Positions 41,478 to 51,640 of a stretch of 64,000 nucleotides of DNA are shown one piece after another. The stretch's first letter is position 1. Each line of letters begins with the position of its first letter. The DNA comes from Thalassospira lohafexi (GTDB lineage Bacteria; Pseudomonadota; Alphaproteobacteria; Rhodospirillales; Thalassospiraceae), in assembly GCF_002844275.1 (NCBI RefSeq), contig NZ_NXGX01000012.1, forward strand, positions 17,545-81,544, in the 5' to 3' direction. Both the position numbers and the translations under genes were made by a program. The notes below the pieces were generated by a model. The model did no database searches. It was not told where the DNA came from and was given only the letters and a program-made list of their open reading frames with translations.

Positions 41478-44041
41478 GCCGCACGACAAACGCATCGGAT
41501 GGTCGCAAGGGTGCTGACCGCCTGTGGTCCATCGCGTGGCAAGTCTGTCGCCGGGAATTGCGCGGCGGCTTGTCCGGCTTTTGGATTTTCCTGGCCTGTC
41601 TTGCATTGGGTGTCGGCGCGATTGCGGCCGTGGGAAACGTTTCGGAATCCGTTCTATCGGCACTTGAGCGTGACGGGCGGAAGCTTTTGGGTGGCGATGT
41701 TGAGTTACGCCTGACCCACACGGATGCCACACCCCAACAGCTTGAATGGCTTAGCGATAATACCGAACGGGTCGGGCAACTTGCGACCATGCGGACCACT
41801 GCCTATGGCCCCGATCAACGCCGTTTGGTTGAGCTTAAAGCCGTTGATGATGCCTATCCGCTGTTTGGCGAGATGGAACTGGCAGATGACATTCCCTTTG
41901 CCGGAAGTCTTGATCAAAAAGACGGTATTTGGGGGGCTGTGACCGAGGCCGGATTGCTGGAACGCCTTAAGATCAAGGTTGGCGATACGGTGAAACTCGG
42001 TGATATCGACGTGCAAATTCGCGGCGTCATCACCACCGAACCCGACAAGGCGGTTGGCTTTTTCAACTTTGGGCCACGTTTAATGGTGTCCAAGGATGCC
42101 CTGATGCAGACTGGGCTGGTACAACCCGGAAGCCTGATCCGCTATTATTACGCTTTGGATTTGAATAACAATGAAACGCCCACCGCGTTTCGTGAACGGC
42201 TTGATGAACAGTTTGAAGATGCCGGGTGGCGTGTGCGCGATACCGCCAACGCCAATCCGGGACTGCGCCGCTTTATCGAACGGTTGACCCTGTTTCTGAC
42301 CCTTGTTGGATTGTCCGCCCTTCTGGTTGGCGGCATTGGGGTGGCCAATGCGGTGCGCAGCCATATCGAAAGCAAAACATCCGTGATCGCCACCCTGAAA
42401 TCGGTGGGTGCATCGCATGGGCTGGTGTTGCGGATTTACTTCCTGCAGATCCTTGTGCTGGCGATCATTGGCATTGCGATTGGTCTTTTGATCGGGGCAG
42501 TGACCCCGGCGATTGTCGCCCCGCTTCTGGCCGGGCGGTTGCCGATTGACGTCACATTGGGCCCGGCCTTGCCGTCGCTGCTTATTGCGACCAGCTTTGG
42601 CATTTTGACCACATTGGTCTTTGCCCTGCCGTCGTTATTACGGGCGCGTGAAATTCCCGCCGCACGTTTGTTCCGGGCCAGTGCCGGATTGCTGGGTGGC
42701 AGCCCGGTGCGCAAACGCGACTTGCCCTATATCGGCGCGCCACTTGTGCTGTTGCTGATTTTGACCGTAATGACCGCGACCGATAAGACCATCGCCCTTG
42801 GCTTTATCGGCGGGTCGGCAGCAGCGATTGTGATTTTCACTTACGCCGGGCGGGCAATTGTATCCTTATCGAAACGGTTCACCACCGGACGCAATGCCTT
42901 TTCAAGGCTTGCCCTGACCAACCTGCATCGACCAGGCGCTAGCACAGTTCCGGTCGCCCTGTCGCTTGGACTTGGGCTGACGCTTCTGGTGACCATTTCG
43001 GGGATCGAGGGCAACCTTGATAACGAGATTAATGAAAACCTGCCGGAATCTGCCCCGGCGTTTTTCTTCCTTGATATTCAACCTGACCAGATCGACGCGT
43101 TCCGCACCCAGCTTCTGGCAAAGGATAATGTTTCGGATGTCGAACAAACACCGATGTTGCGCGGGCGTGTGACGGCGGTTGATGGCGTTAAATCCGAAGA
43201 TGTCGGACCGGGCGATGATCGCTGGTTCCTGCGCGGTGATCGTGGGTTGACCTTTGCCGCCGTACCGCCGCCCGAAACCAAACTGGTACGCGGCGATTGG
43301 TGGCCGTCAGATTATAATGATGCCTCCAAACCGCTGGTATCGATCAGTGCGGACATCGGCAATGCCTTTGACCTTCAGCCCGGCGACACATTGACCATTA
43401 ATATCCTCGGGCGTGACATCACCGCCGAGATCGCCAATTGGCGCGAAATAGAATGGCAAAGCCTGCGGATGAATTTCGCCATGGTGTTTTCACCGGGCCT
43501 GATCGACAAGGCCCCCTATAGCCTGATTGCCACCGCCCATATGCCGCGCGAGATGGAAGAACCGGTCGATCGCATGATCGGGATCGACTTCCCGAATGTA
43601 TCGGCCATCCGGGTGCGCGAGGCCCTTGAAGCCGCCAACGCCATTCTGGCCGGGATTGGTACTGCGCTTAATGCGACGAGCATGATCGCGATTGTTGCCG
43701 GTGTGCTGGTGCTGGCCGGGGCGGTTGCCGCAGGTCGGCGCAAACGCATCTATGATGCCGTGGTGCTTAAAACGCTGGGCGCGACACGGGCCAACATCCT
43801 TTATGCCTATGCGCTGGAATACGGCATTCTTGGGCTGGCGACCGGGGTTCTGGCCGCACTGGTCGGGTCCATCGCCGCATGGTCGGTGCTTGTGCTGGTG
43901 ATGGGGGCGTCCTGGACGCTTCTACCCGCGACGATACTGGGTCCGATTGCCATCGGGCTGTTTGCCACCCTGTCAGCCGGTTTTGTCGGCACGTGGCAGG
44001 CATTGCGCAGCCCAGCGGCACCGTTGCTGCGTAACGAGTAA
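41474..44041 (+). CDS. ybbP: ABC transporter permease YbbP (FtsX-like, two MacB-type cores)
   Basis: An 855-residue protein with the duplicated FtsX layout. An N-terminal helix (GFWIFLACLALGVGAIAAVGNV) leads to a periplasmic domain to about residue 270. Four helices then include LVGGIGVANAVRSHIESK. A second periplasmic domain and three further helices end with GRRKRIYDAVVLKTLGATRANI, the FtsX signature. It is the membrane partner of YbbA and is encoded with a 4-base overlap. Confidence 0.92.
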   Translation: MSRTTNASDGRKGADRLWSIAWQVCRRELRGGLSGFWIFLACLALGVGAIAAVGNVSESVLSALERDGRKLLGGDVELRLTHTDATPQQLEWLSDNTERVGQLATMRTTAYGPDQRRLVELKAVDDAYPLFGEMELADDIPFAGSLDQKDGIWGAVTEAGLLERLKIKVGDTVKLGDIDVQIRGVITTEPDKAVGFFNFGPRLMVSKDALMQTGLVQPGSLIRYYYALDLNNNETPTAFRERLDEQFEDAGWRVRDTANANPGLRRFIERLTLFLTLVGLSALLVGGIGVANAVRSHIESKTSVIATLKSVGASHGLVLRIYFLQILVLAIIGIAIGLLIGAVTPAIVAPLLAGRLPIDVTLGPALPSLLIATSFGILTTLVFALPSLLRAREIPAARLFRASAGLLGGSPVRKRDLPYIGAPLVLLLILTVMTATDKTIALGFIGGSAAAIVIFTYAGRAIVSLSKRFTTGRNAFSRLALTNLHRPGASTVPVALSLGLGLTLLVTISGIEGNLDNEINENLPESAPAFFFLDIQPDQIDAFRTQLLAKDNVSDVEQTPMLRGRVTAVDGVKSEDVGPGDDRWFLRGDRGLTFAAVPPPETKLVRGDWWPSDYNDASKPLVSISADIGNAFDLQPGDTLTINILGRDITAEIANWREIEWQSLRMNFAMVFSPGLIDKAPYSLIATAHMPREMEEPVDRMIGIDFPNVSAIRVREALEAANAILAGIGTALNATSMIAIVAGVLVLAGAVAAGRRKRIYDAVVLKTLGATRANILYAYALEYGILGLATGVLAALVGSIAAWSVLVLVMGASWTLLPATILGPIAIGLFATLSAGFVGTWQALRSPAAPLLRNE

Positions 44042-44074
44042 CACAGCACGCACAGCAAACCTTCCAACCACATA

Positions 44075-44110
44075 AAAAGGGGCCGGTCACATCACTGACC
44101 GGCCCCTTTT
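44075..44110. terminator. Bidirectional terminator between ybbP and the acyl-CoA synthetase gene
   Basis: AAAAGGGGCCGGTCA pairs perfectly with TGACCGGCCCCTTTT over 15 bp. The A-tract on one side and T-tract on the other allow it to end both convergent transcripts. Confidence 0.92.
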
Positions 44111-44128
44111 GGTTTAGGACAATGCGCG

Positions 44129-45745
44129 TTACGCCAAATCGCGCAGGGCCCGACGTACAACCTTACCGGTTGTGGTCATCGGCAGTTCATCAAGAAAGGC
44201 AATCTCGCGCGGGTATTCGTGGGCGGCCAGCCGGGTTTTAACAAACTGCTTGATGTCGTCTTCAAGCTCGGCACTTTGGGCAAAGCCATCGGCAAGAATG
44301 ACAAAGGCCTTTACGATTTGCCCGCGCTGGGGATCGGGTTTGCCAATCACACCGGCCATGCGCACCGCCGGATGGGCAATCAGGCAATCTTCGATCTCGC
44401 CCGGGCCAATGCGATAGCCCGCTGAACTAATGACGTCATCGTCGCGCCCGACAAAGCGGATATAGCCGTCTTCATCGACACAGCCCATATCGCCGGTCAG
44501 CAACCATTCACCGATGTATTTTTCCTGTGTGGCGTCCGGGTTGCGCCAATATTCCAGAAACATCACCGGATCGGGCGCACGCACAGCAATCCGGCCCATC
44601 TCACCCGCCCCCAGCACATTGCCATCCAGATCAATCACCGCAACATCATGCCCCGGCACCGGACGGCCCATGACACCGGGCTTGGGATCCATGATCGACT
44701 GGCAGGAACTGACCACCATGTTGCATTCGGTCTGACCATAAAACTCGTTGATCGTGACACCGAAAACCCGATGCCCCCAATCAAGAAGTTCTGACCCAAG
44801 TGTTTCACCACCACTTGCGATAGAGCGTAAATTACAGTTGAATTTTTGCGCCACATCATCACCCGCCGCCCGCATCATCTTTAACGCGGTTGGTGGCAGG
44901 AAGGTATTGCGCACGCCGAACTGCGCAATCAATTCAAAGGCAGCCTCCGGGGTGAATTTTTCAAACCGGTGGGCGACGACTGGCACCCCGTGATGCCACG
45001 ATGGCAAAAGCACATCAAGCAACCCACCGATCCATGCCCAGTCGGCGGGCGTCCACATGACGTCATTGTCCTTGGGAAAGAAATCATGTGACATTTCGAC
45101 ACCGGGCAAATGGCCCAGCAATACCCGGTGCGCATGAAGGGCCCCTTTGGGCTGGCCGGTGGTTCCTGATGTATAAATGATCAGGGCTGGTTCATCGGCA
45201 CGGGTTTTAACCGGTTCGAACTGATCACTGGCCTCCGCCGACAGGGCCTTGAAATCAAAACAGTTATCTGGCGCACCATCAATCACATAGACATATTCCA
45301 AGGCGGGCAAAAGATCGCGAATTTCCGCAATTTTTGCAGCCCCTTCGCGGTCGGTGACAAGTGCCTTGGCCGCACAGTTGCCCAACCGGTATTCCAGCGC
45401 ATCAACACCAAAAAGGGTAAACAGCGGCACAGCAATACCACCCATTTTATAGGTCGCAACATGGGCAATAGCAGTTTCGGGACTTTGCGGTAGTAAAATC
45501 CCGACCCGGTCACCCCGGCGAATACCATGGCGGCGCATGACATTGGCAAAGCGGTTTGAAAGTCGTTTGATCTGGGCAAAACTGTAATCACGGCGGGACC
45601 CGTCCCGCCTGCGATACATCAGTGCCAGCCGATCCGGATCGTCGGCCCATTTGTCACAGACATCGACACCAATATTGAAATAAGTCGGCACATCCCAGAC
45701 GAACTCCGAGCGCACCGTCGCGTAATCATCACGACAGACCAGCAT
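44129..45745 (-). CDS. Medium-chain-type acyl-CoA synthetase (AMP-forming)
   Basis: A 538-residue adenylate-forming enzyme. The P-loop-like motif YTSGTTGQPKG is at 191-201, the A5 motif at YGQTE, the hinge region at YRIGPGEIED and the catalytic Lys528 in TTTGKVVRR. The best fit is the ACSM-like acyl-CoA synthetase group, because of the N-terminal YFNIGVDVCDKWA and DWAWIGG. It activates a medium-chain or branched acid to its CoA ester. The exact acid is unknown. It stands alone. Confidence 0.88.
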   Translation of the reverse strand: MLVCRDDYATVRSEFVWDVPTYFNIGVDVCDKWADDPDRLALMYRRRDGSRRDYSFAQIKRLSNRFANVMRRHGIRRGDRVGILLPQSPETAIAHVATYKMGGIAVPLFTLFGVDALEYRLGNCAAKALVTDREGAAKIAEIRDLLPALEYVYVIDGAPDNCFDFKALSAEASDQFEPVKTRADEPALIIYTSGTTGQPKGALHAHRVLLGHLPGVEMSHDFFPKDNDVMWTPADWAWIGGLLDVLLPSWHHGVPVVAHRFEKFTPEAAFELIAQFGVRNTFLPPTALKMMRAAGDDVAQKFNCNLRSIASGGETLGSELLDWGHRVFGVTINEFYGQTECNMVVSSCQSIMDPKPGVMGRPVPGHDVAVIDLDGNVLGAGEMGRIAVRAPDPVMFLEYWRNPDATQEKYIGEWLLTGDMGCVDEDGYIRFVGRDDDVISSAGYRIGPGEIEDCLIAHPAVRMAGVIGKPDPQRGQIVKAFVILADGFAQSAELEDDIKQFVKTRLAAHEYPREIAFLDELPMTTTGKVVRRALRDLA

Positions 45746-45865
45746 GTTTCCTCCCTGTATCTGCCACTGTTATTTGTTTTTTGGCTGCGGCAGATTTTCG
45801 CAGCATGCTAGTGCCAATCAGAGAAAATTGGAAGGTCTGTCTGAGCAACGGTCAGCTCAGCACCC

Positions 45866-47437
45866 TCAGCGTGCAGGATCGAGCAGAAACGTAAAGTTGG
45901 CCGTTTGCCCGGCGTCTGTTACCGCGTTGACATGGCAGCCAAGGCAGGTCGCATCACTATGATGCTGGATAAAGCTTTCAAGGGCACTGTTGGTTAGAAA
46001 ACGCGGCACTTCGCCAACACCAAACGGCGCCCCGCCCGGATTGCCGATCCATTGCGTGCCCAGCAGCATGTAATTTGCCCAAACCGTGCCTTCCAGTTTG
46101 GTTTGCCAGACAAAGTTGGCTTCGGCCGTTCCGGAAAACAATCGCCAGCATCGAACAATATCGGGCGGCACCACAGTACCCCCCGATGCTGTGCGGGCAT
46201 ATGGCGCATGATCATCCCACCGAAGGTCTGCTTGAATGGATTGATTGGCCTGCCCCCCTGCCCCGGTTCGGCCCCCGTAAAAAAGGAACCCGTCGGTCGG
46301 GGTTTGGAGCCCGACCGGATCGGGGGCCAGACAGCCATCGGCAAACGGTGTATCGGTGATGATGCTATTGGGGCGTCGCGCGTTGGCCGCCAGCGGCACC
46401 GTGCCAACATGTTCGAAACTCGACCAGATCCAGCGATCCCCGTTGCCACTGGTCACACGTTCAACCAGATGCATTCCGACAAGCCCGACCGTCACATCAA
46501 GGCAGGCGGGCTTACCATCAAGAGTAACATCCCCATCCAAGGCAATGCGTGCCGCACGGGTGAAATAGCGATCTCCTGACAGTCCATCGGGCAAAATACG
46601 CCAGGCAAATTTCAAAAGCTGTGCGCCCATGACACTGTTTTTGCGCGCATCAACAGCCGCATCGGCAACCACAGCATCAGCAGAGTCAGACGCCGAAGCC
46701 GTCTTGATCACGCCTTTGGCAAAACTGCCGGTATTTGAAACGCGGGTGTTGGGACCATGCCCCATGGGGAAATCAACCGGTTGCCCGGCATTGGCAAACT
46801 CCAGACGTCCGGATTCGTGGTCCAGTCCGTTTTGGCGAATGTAATTGGCCGCAACCGGGTTGATGCGGGTTTCATACAAAATGAAATTCCCGGCCTGATC
46901 GACCAGAATGTCACCGCTTGATTGCACATGACTTGCCAACAGCAGGGCCCCGTCGGGCAGACCATCCCGGCAGGCCGGGTTTGGCATGGCAACCTCGGAA
47001 AACAGATCGCGTCTGGTGGGATATGTTTCCCACCGCGCAAGACCGTTCCCAGTTGGATCAGACGAGGTTACCGCAACAAAGGACTGCCAGGAAAACCGGT
47101 CAAAGGGTCGTTGGGCTTCATAGGCCAAAAACCGGTAAATGAAACTGGCGTCAAATTCAGGCACATCGACCGGCGCAACAGAACAAGGTGCGGCCTGATC
47201 GGGATCGGCACAAAATTCGGATTGAGGATATTTGTCGGTAAAAACCGGAATGGCGCCCGAATCCGGGTTCGCCGTCAGTTTGGCATTCTGGGCCTGAGCG
47301 CCATTTGGCAAGACACTGCACAACAACACCAAACCCGCAAGCGCAGCCATGCTTAATCCCGATAAACGCCAAGACAGGCGTTCGGCGATAAGGTTTTGAA
47401 GTCGCTTAACGTTTTTGATCAAACTTGGCCCGGACAT
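45866..47437 (-). CDS. Secreted protein with one c-type haem motif, unknown function
   Basis: A 523-residue protein. The N-terminus has a basic region and the hydrophobic stretch LSMAALAGLVLLCSVLPNGAQA, a signal peptide ending at AQA. A single CLGCH haem motif (498-502) lies 25 residues from the end, and TANFTFLLDPA follows. Pairs of Trp and Cys in the middle suggest a compact periplasmic domain. The layout resembles uncharacterised cytochrome c-like proteins of soil and marine bacteria, but the bulk has no family I can name. No electron-transfer genes are nearby. Confidence 0.6.
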   Translation of the reverse strand: MSGPSLIKNVKRLQNLIAERLSWRLSGLSMAALAGLVLLCSVLPNGAQAQNAKLTANPDSGAIPVFTDKYPQSEFCADPDQAAPCSVAPVDVPEFDASFIYRFLAYEAQRPFDRFSWQSFVAVTSSDPTGNGLARWETYPTRRDLFSEVAMPNPACRDGLPDGALLLASHVQSSGDILVDQAGNFILYETRINPVAANYIRQNGLDHESGRLEFANAGQPVDFPMGHGPNTRVSNTGSFAKGVIKTASASDSADAVVADAAVDARKNSVMGAQLLKFAWRILPDGLSGDRYFTRAARIALDGDVTLDGKPACLDVTVGLVGMHLVERVTSGNGDRWIWSSFEHVGTVPLAANARRPNSIITDTPFADGCLAPDPVGLQTPTDGFLFYGGRTGAGGQANQSIQADLRWDDHAPYARTASGGTVVPPDIVRCWRLFSGTAEANFVWQTKLEGTVWANYMLLGTQWIGNPGGAPFGVGEVPRFLTNSALESFIQHHSDATCLGCHVNAVTDAGQTANFTFLLDPAR

Positions 47438-47676
47438 GGCAGGTTGAGCCTTTGTATCTTGCTGTCACGGCGCGATTACCCCCTGCATTCAAGCATATTA
47501 GCGCTTTTTTGAGCGATTGTCGCGTCCAAGCGCGAAGTGAACAAGATCACAACATATATTCCCGCAAGGGGCATCAATCGGGCAAACCGTTGCTTTTCGT
47601 GGAAATTCTGCCATATTTTGATCATTGCAGGATACTATCAGTATTCTGCTCACAATTGGATCAAAGAGGGATTTCA

Positions 47677-48399
47677 ATGGCTTTTGAAACGCGTCAACGC
47701 GGCTATGACGTCTCGGTTGGCCGGTCGGCGGCCGAGATCGATGCAGGTCTCCGCGCCTATATGCTAAGTGTTTATAACTACATGGCATCCGCACTGGCAC
47801 TGACCGGTGTGGTCGCGATGGCAGTGTCCACCAGCCCAACCCTGATGCAGGCTATTTTCGGTTCAGGACTGCAGTGGATTGTCATGCTGGCCCCGATTGG
47901 GCTGGTGTTCTTCCTGAGCGCGCGCATTCACAAAATGAGCTTTGGCGCTGCACAGGCGACATTCTGGATTTATGCCGCCCTGATGGGTCTGTCGCTGTCA
48001 TCGATCTTCCTGGTTTATACCGGTGAATCGATTGCCCGGACCTTCTTCATCACCGCAGGTACTTTTGGTGCGATGAGCCTTTATGGCTATACCACCAAGA
48101 AAGATCTGTCGGGCTGGGGCAGCTTCCTGTTCATGGGCCTGATCGGCATCATCATTGCCAGCGTGGTGAACATCTTCCTTGGCAGCGGCATGCTGCAGTT
48201 CATCATCTCGGCAGCCGGTGTTCTGATCTTTACCGGTCTTACCGCCTATGACACCCAGCGTATCAAGGAAAGCTATCACGAGCAGGATGATACCGCGACC
48301 TCGGGCAAAAAAGCCCTGTTCGGTGCCCTGCAGCTTTATCTTGATTTCGTAAACCTGTTTATCATGTTGCTGCACTTCTTCGGCGCAAGCCGCGAGTAG
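47677..48399 (+). CDS. Bax inhibitor-1/YccA family membrane protein
   Basis: A 240-residue protein from the ATG at 47677 (GAGGG eight bases upstream; an open frame extends further but without family features). Seven hydrophobic helices follow an N-terminal hydrophilic stretch, RQRGYDVSVGRSAAEIDAGLRAYM. The BI-1 signature FTGLTAYDTQRIKE near the end is intact. The E. coli relative YccA modulates the FtsH protease, and other relatives leak calcium or protons. HtpX is encoded 2 kb away, which fits a membrane quality-control theme. Confidence 0.92.
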   Translation: MAFETRQRGYDVSVGRSAAEIDAGLRAYMLSVYNYMASALALTGVVAMAVSTSPTLMQAIFGSGLQWIVMLAPIGLVFFLSARIHKMSFGAAQATFWIYAALMGLSLSSIFLVYTGESIARTFFITAGTFGAMSLYGYTTKKDLSGWGSFLFMGLIGIIIASVVNIFLGSGMLQFIISAAGVLIFTGLTAYDTQRIKESYHEQDDTATSGKKALFGALQLYLDFVNLFIMLLHFFGASRE

Positions 48400-48423
48400 A
48401 ATGCATCACGCATTCGCAGTCAG

Positions 48424-48457
48424 AAACCCCGCAGCTTCGGCTGCGGGGTTTTCTTTT
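48424..48457 (+). terminator. Terminator of the Bax inhibitor-1 family gene
   Basis: AACCCCGCAGC-TTCG-GCTGCGGGGTT is a perfect stem with a stable tetraloop, followed by TTCTTTT. Confidence 0.95.
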
Positions 48458-48535
48458 GTCTGCATGAAACTTGCCCAAAGGAAAACCGTCACGACATCGC
48501 AAAAACACGATGCCCAAGATCAAGCCAATGATTGA

Positions 48536-50188
48536 TCAGGACCCGGAGGATTCCTGATTGTTCTCACCCCCGGTCGCATCCATCACGGCCTTGCGATGGG
48601 ACAACTGGGACAGCATGTTTTCCGCCCGGGTATAGCCACCCGATGCGGCGCGCGCAGCCCCCTTGGCCCCGGCATCGGTAAAAGCTTCGTACGCTTGCGA
48701 GAAGCTGACACGCGCCAGCCCCGTCATCTTTGCATCTTTGCCCTGGCTGCCATTCATCAGTTGAACCGAGGCCAGTGCAAACATTGTCCGCCCCCAGATA
48801 TAGGGCTGATCCCGCCGGGCACAGACCTTGAGCGATGCCTGATACACAGGAATGACCTGTTCATCGGGAATATGGACATCATTGATCAGGGCCGATGCGA
48901 CGATGGACTCCGCCAGACCATAGGCCGCAATCGCATAAAGTGCCGCATGCGACCGGTTGCTGATCATGCCAATTGCCCGGCGAAACTGCACGACACCACT
49001 ATCAGCGAGTTTGGCGTTTTCGGTTTCTTTGGCATGGGCAACTAATGCTTCGCCGACCCGGCAAATCGCCGTCGCACAATCGGCGGCCGATCCGCCGGTC
49101 AATTCAAAGCGCCGGACAAGGAACTTCCAGAGTGCGATGGCCAAGGTTCCCGTACTTGCCTGCATGTTGCTGACCAACGACCAATTCACCAACCCGCCAT
49201 AGAGCGCAAGAATGGCTGTTTTCTGACAATCGACCTTGTCAAAATCGCTGATCCCGGCAATGAGTTCCTCGGTGCTGGTTTCTTTGACGACGACTTCCTT
49301 ATGGTGCAGCTTTTCGCCCAGCAGCCCCGATGGCGCCGCAGCCTTCTCGACAGCCTTCTCGACAGGTTGATCCCCGGCGGCCTTAAGAATTTGACGGATT
49401 TGGGGCTCAATCACGCGCATCGCCGTCGCGCAATACTTGCGATCACCGGTTTCAGCCAGAACATAGGCCGCAAAGGCATAGGCCGTTGCCACGCCGGGAC
49501 CCGCCGCATCAAACGTATCGCCCTTCTGAATGCGTTCCAGAAGATCTTCAAGGTGCGAGGTCAGGCGCGCCATCTGCTGGGACCGCATTTCACCGCCGCG
49601 CGCCTGATGAACAAGTTCCGCGGAAAGTAAGATACGCAAGGCTTCTGTCGTATCGTGATGTTCAGGCAGCTTGAAACAATGGGTCAGCGGCATGATCAGG
49701 CCATAAAGCGACGATGCCAGTTCATCGCTGATCAGGTGAACTTCAAGCTGACCGGTGGCATCGTTTTGCCTTCCCCAGAACATTGCTTGCGCATCACGCT
49801 GATGGGCAACGTTCAACGCGCCAAGCTTAGTTTCACGTATGGCCTGAAAGGGATCCGCAACATCGGGGTTCGGCGCAAAAAACTGATTTACCAGAACGAC
49901 CTGACTGTCTGGAATCGATGCAAGACTGCGCGAAAGAATATTGGCAATGGCATCAGGCTGTTCCGGGCTGGTCGGTGTTGCACCCCCTGCAGCACTTGCA
50001 TTAGCAAGATTGGCATTGGCAGGGTTGGCACTGGAAAAGCGCGCAATGGCATAGCGGTATGACGGTTCCGGTTCTGACGTTGTCACATCAGAATCAGATG
50101 TCACAACGTCGCCAGTATGCCCGTTTGCGTCTTGGCCTGCGAACAGCGATTTGATCGCCAGACCAACGACAGACCAGAAACCAGCCAT
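48536..50188 (-). CDS. Unknown 550-residue helical protein between YccA-like and HtpX genes
   Basis: A weakly hydrophobic N-terminus, MAGFWSVVGLAIKSLFAG, may act as a membrane anchor. A low-complexity Ser/Asn/Ala region follows, with NPANANLANASAAG at residues ~54-68. From about 90 on the protein is predicted helical, with repeated Ala-rich helices such as GVATAYAFAAYVLAETGD and AALYAIAAYGLAESI, in the manner of TPR-like solenoids. A short duplicated VEKAVEKAAA marks a linker near 285. No catalytic motif is seen. The gene lies alone on the minus strand, upstream of which is htpX on the same strand. Confidence 0.6.
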   Translation of the reverse strand: MAGFWSVVGLAIKSLFAGQDANGHTGDVVTSDSDVTTSEPEPSYRYAIARFSSANPANANLANASAAGGATPTSPEQPDAIANILSRSLASIPDSQVVLVNQFFAPNPDVADPFQAIRETKLGALNVAHQRDAQAMFWGRQNDATGQLEVHLISDELASSLYGLIMPLTHCFKLPEHHDTTEALRILLSAELVHQARGGEMRSQQMARLTSHLEDLLERIQKGDTFDAAGPGVATAYAFAAYVLAETGDRKYCATAMRVIEPQIRQILKAAGDQPVEKAVEKAAAPSGLLGEKLHHKEVVVKETSTEELIAGISDFDKVDCQKTAILALYGGLVNWSLVSNMQASTGTLAIALWKFLVRRFELTGGSAADCATAICRVGEALVAHAKETENAKLADSGVVQFRRAIGMISNRSHAALYAIAAYGLAESIVASALINDVHIPDEQVIPVYQASLKVCARRDQPYIWGRTMFALASVQLMNGSQGKDAKMTGLARVSFSQAYEAFTDAGAKGAARAASGGYTRAENMLSQLSHRKAVMDATGGENNQESSGS

Positions 50189-50388
50189 TACATCCCTTAT
50201 CCGTGATCACGCATTGCGAATTGGAAAACAAAAGCCCCACAAAGAGTTACGGGTCCATTGTCTGCCGCGAGTCAACTGGGGTCAATGCACTCAATACCGG
50301 TTTTCACGATACTGAAGGATAGGAGTTCGCCACCCGAAAACATAATCAATACCGACAAATGTCTGATAAATCGGCATTATTTTATGTT

Positions 50389-51342
50389 TCAGTTCCAAGG
50401 GCGTCTTCGTTGCCGACGGGTATTCTGATTGCGAGACTGTGTCTGCCAGGGCCCAGAATGAGCAGGTTGATCAACTGTTTGATCTGTCACCGGAACAGTC
50501 ATGGCTTTAAGACGGGCAATGCGGTTGGCCATATCGGGATGGGTTGAAAACAAACTGTCCATGCCCTTTCCCGATAGTGGGTTGGCGATATACATGTGCG
50601 CGGTTGCCGGGTTGCGTTCTGCATCCTGATTGGGGATGGTGTGAACGCCTTTATCAAGCTTGTTCAAGGCACTGGCCAGCCATAACGGATGGCCGCAAAT
50701 CTCCGCGCCCATTTTGTCGGCTTGGTATTCGCGGGTACGTGAAATGGCCATCTGAACCAACATCGCACCAAGCGGGGCCAGAATGGCGACCAAAATCATG
50801 CCAAAGCCGCCAAGCGGATTGTTGTTGTCGTTCCGATGACCGCCAAAGATACCGGCAAACATTGCAAAATTCGCCAAGGCAGAAATGGCACCGGCAATGG
50901 TCGCGGTAATTGTCATGGTCAGGGTATCGCGATTTTTAACATGGGCCAGTTCATGGGCCATGACCCCGGCGATCTCATTGCGGTCCAAAAGCTTGAGCAA
51001 TCCGGTGGTTGCCGCCACGGCCGCATTTTCCGGATTACGCCCGGTGGCAAAGGCATTGGGCTGTGGATTTTCAACCACATAGACCTTGGGCATCGGCAAA
51101 CCGGCATTCTGCGACAATTCACGCACCATCGAGACCAGTTCCGGGGCCGTGCGGTCATCGACCTGGCGGGCGCTTCGCATCCGAAGCAGCATCGCATCCG
51201 AGTTCCAATAGGCAAACACGTTCATCGCACCGGCAAAAAGCAAGGCGATGATCATGCCCTGCTGCCCGCCAATCATCATGCCGACCACGCCAAACAGCGC
51301 GGTCAAACCGGCGAGTAACAAACCTGTACGGATGTAATTCAT
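50389..51342 (-). CDS. htpX: Zinc metalloprotease HtpX
   Basis: A 317-residue membrane protease from the ATG at 51342. Two N-terminal helices ([35 protein letters not shown]) precede the catalytic motif [13 protein letters not shown] with His130, Glu131 and His134. A further Glu ligand lies in [11 protein letters not shown]. Two more hydrophobic stretches flank the site. It degrades misfolded membrane proteins alongside FtsH. The C-terminus is a polar Gln/Asn/Arg-rich tail. Confidence 0.94.
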   Translation of the reverse strand: MNYIRTGLLLAGLTALFGVVGMMIGGQQGMIIALLFAGAMNVFAYWNSDAMLLRMRSARQVDDRTAPELVSMVRELSQNAGLPMPKVYVVENPQPNAFATGRNPENAAVAATTGLLKLLDRNEIAGVMAHELAHVKNRDTLTMTITATIAGAISALANFAMFAGIFGGHRNDNNNPLGGFGMILVAILAPLGAMLVQMAISRTREYQADKMGAEICGHPLWLASALNKLDKGVHTIPNQDAERNPATAHMYIANPLSGKGMDSLFSTHPDMANRIARLKAMTVPVTDQTVDQPAHSGPWQTQSRNQNTRRQRRRPWN

Positions 51343-51640
51343 GCTCGAATACCCTTTTGGCGAAAAATCTGTACGAAAAATAAGACGTATTTTTGCGTTG
51401 GCAAGCACCCGGCAATTACGAACCGATCATTTGACAATAGTATGAGGCCATTGCCCCTTTGGTGTGGGCAGTTTGTTCCCACTAACCATCTGATTTAGCG
51501 TAACGGTTTTGACCTTATTTGCCCGCGTGACCGACATCACAGAACAAACACCACAGATACCAAAGGATTCCCTGAGCACACGTATGAGTGGCACTGATGT
51601 TGCTTGTTTTTTCAGACATGTGACAGCAGGAGACACAGAA
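51343..51640. other. Divergent promoter region between htpX and an unknown gene
   Basis: No gene is seen. AT-rich sequence lies next to htpX (51361-51400), which may carry its promoter. I cannot fix a -35/-10 pair. AGGAGA at 51629-51634 is the ribosome site of the plus-strand gene. Confidence 0.4.

Noticed and set aside
40731..44041. ybbA-ybbP considered as lolD-lolC/E lipoprotein exporter
   Set aside because: The permease is 855 residues with two FtsX cores, about twice the size of LolC/E, and the divergent tesA neighbour is typical of ybbAP.
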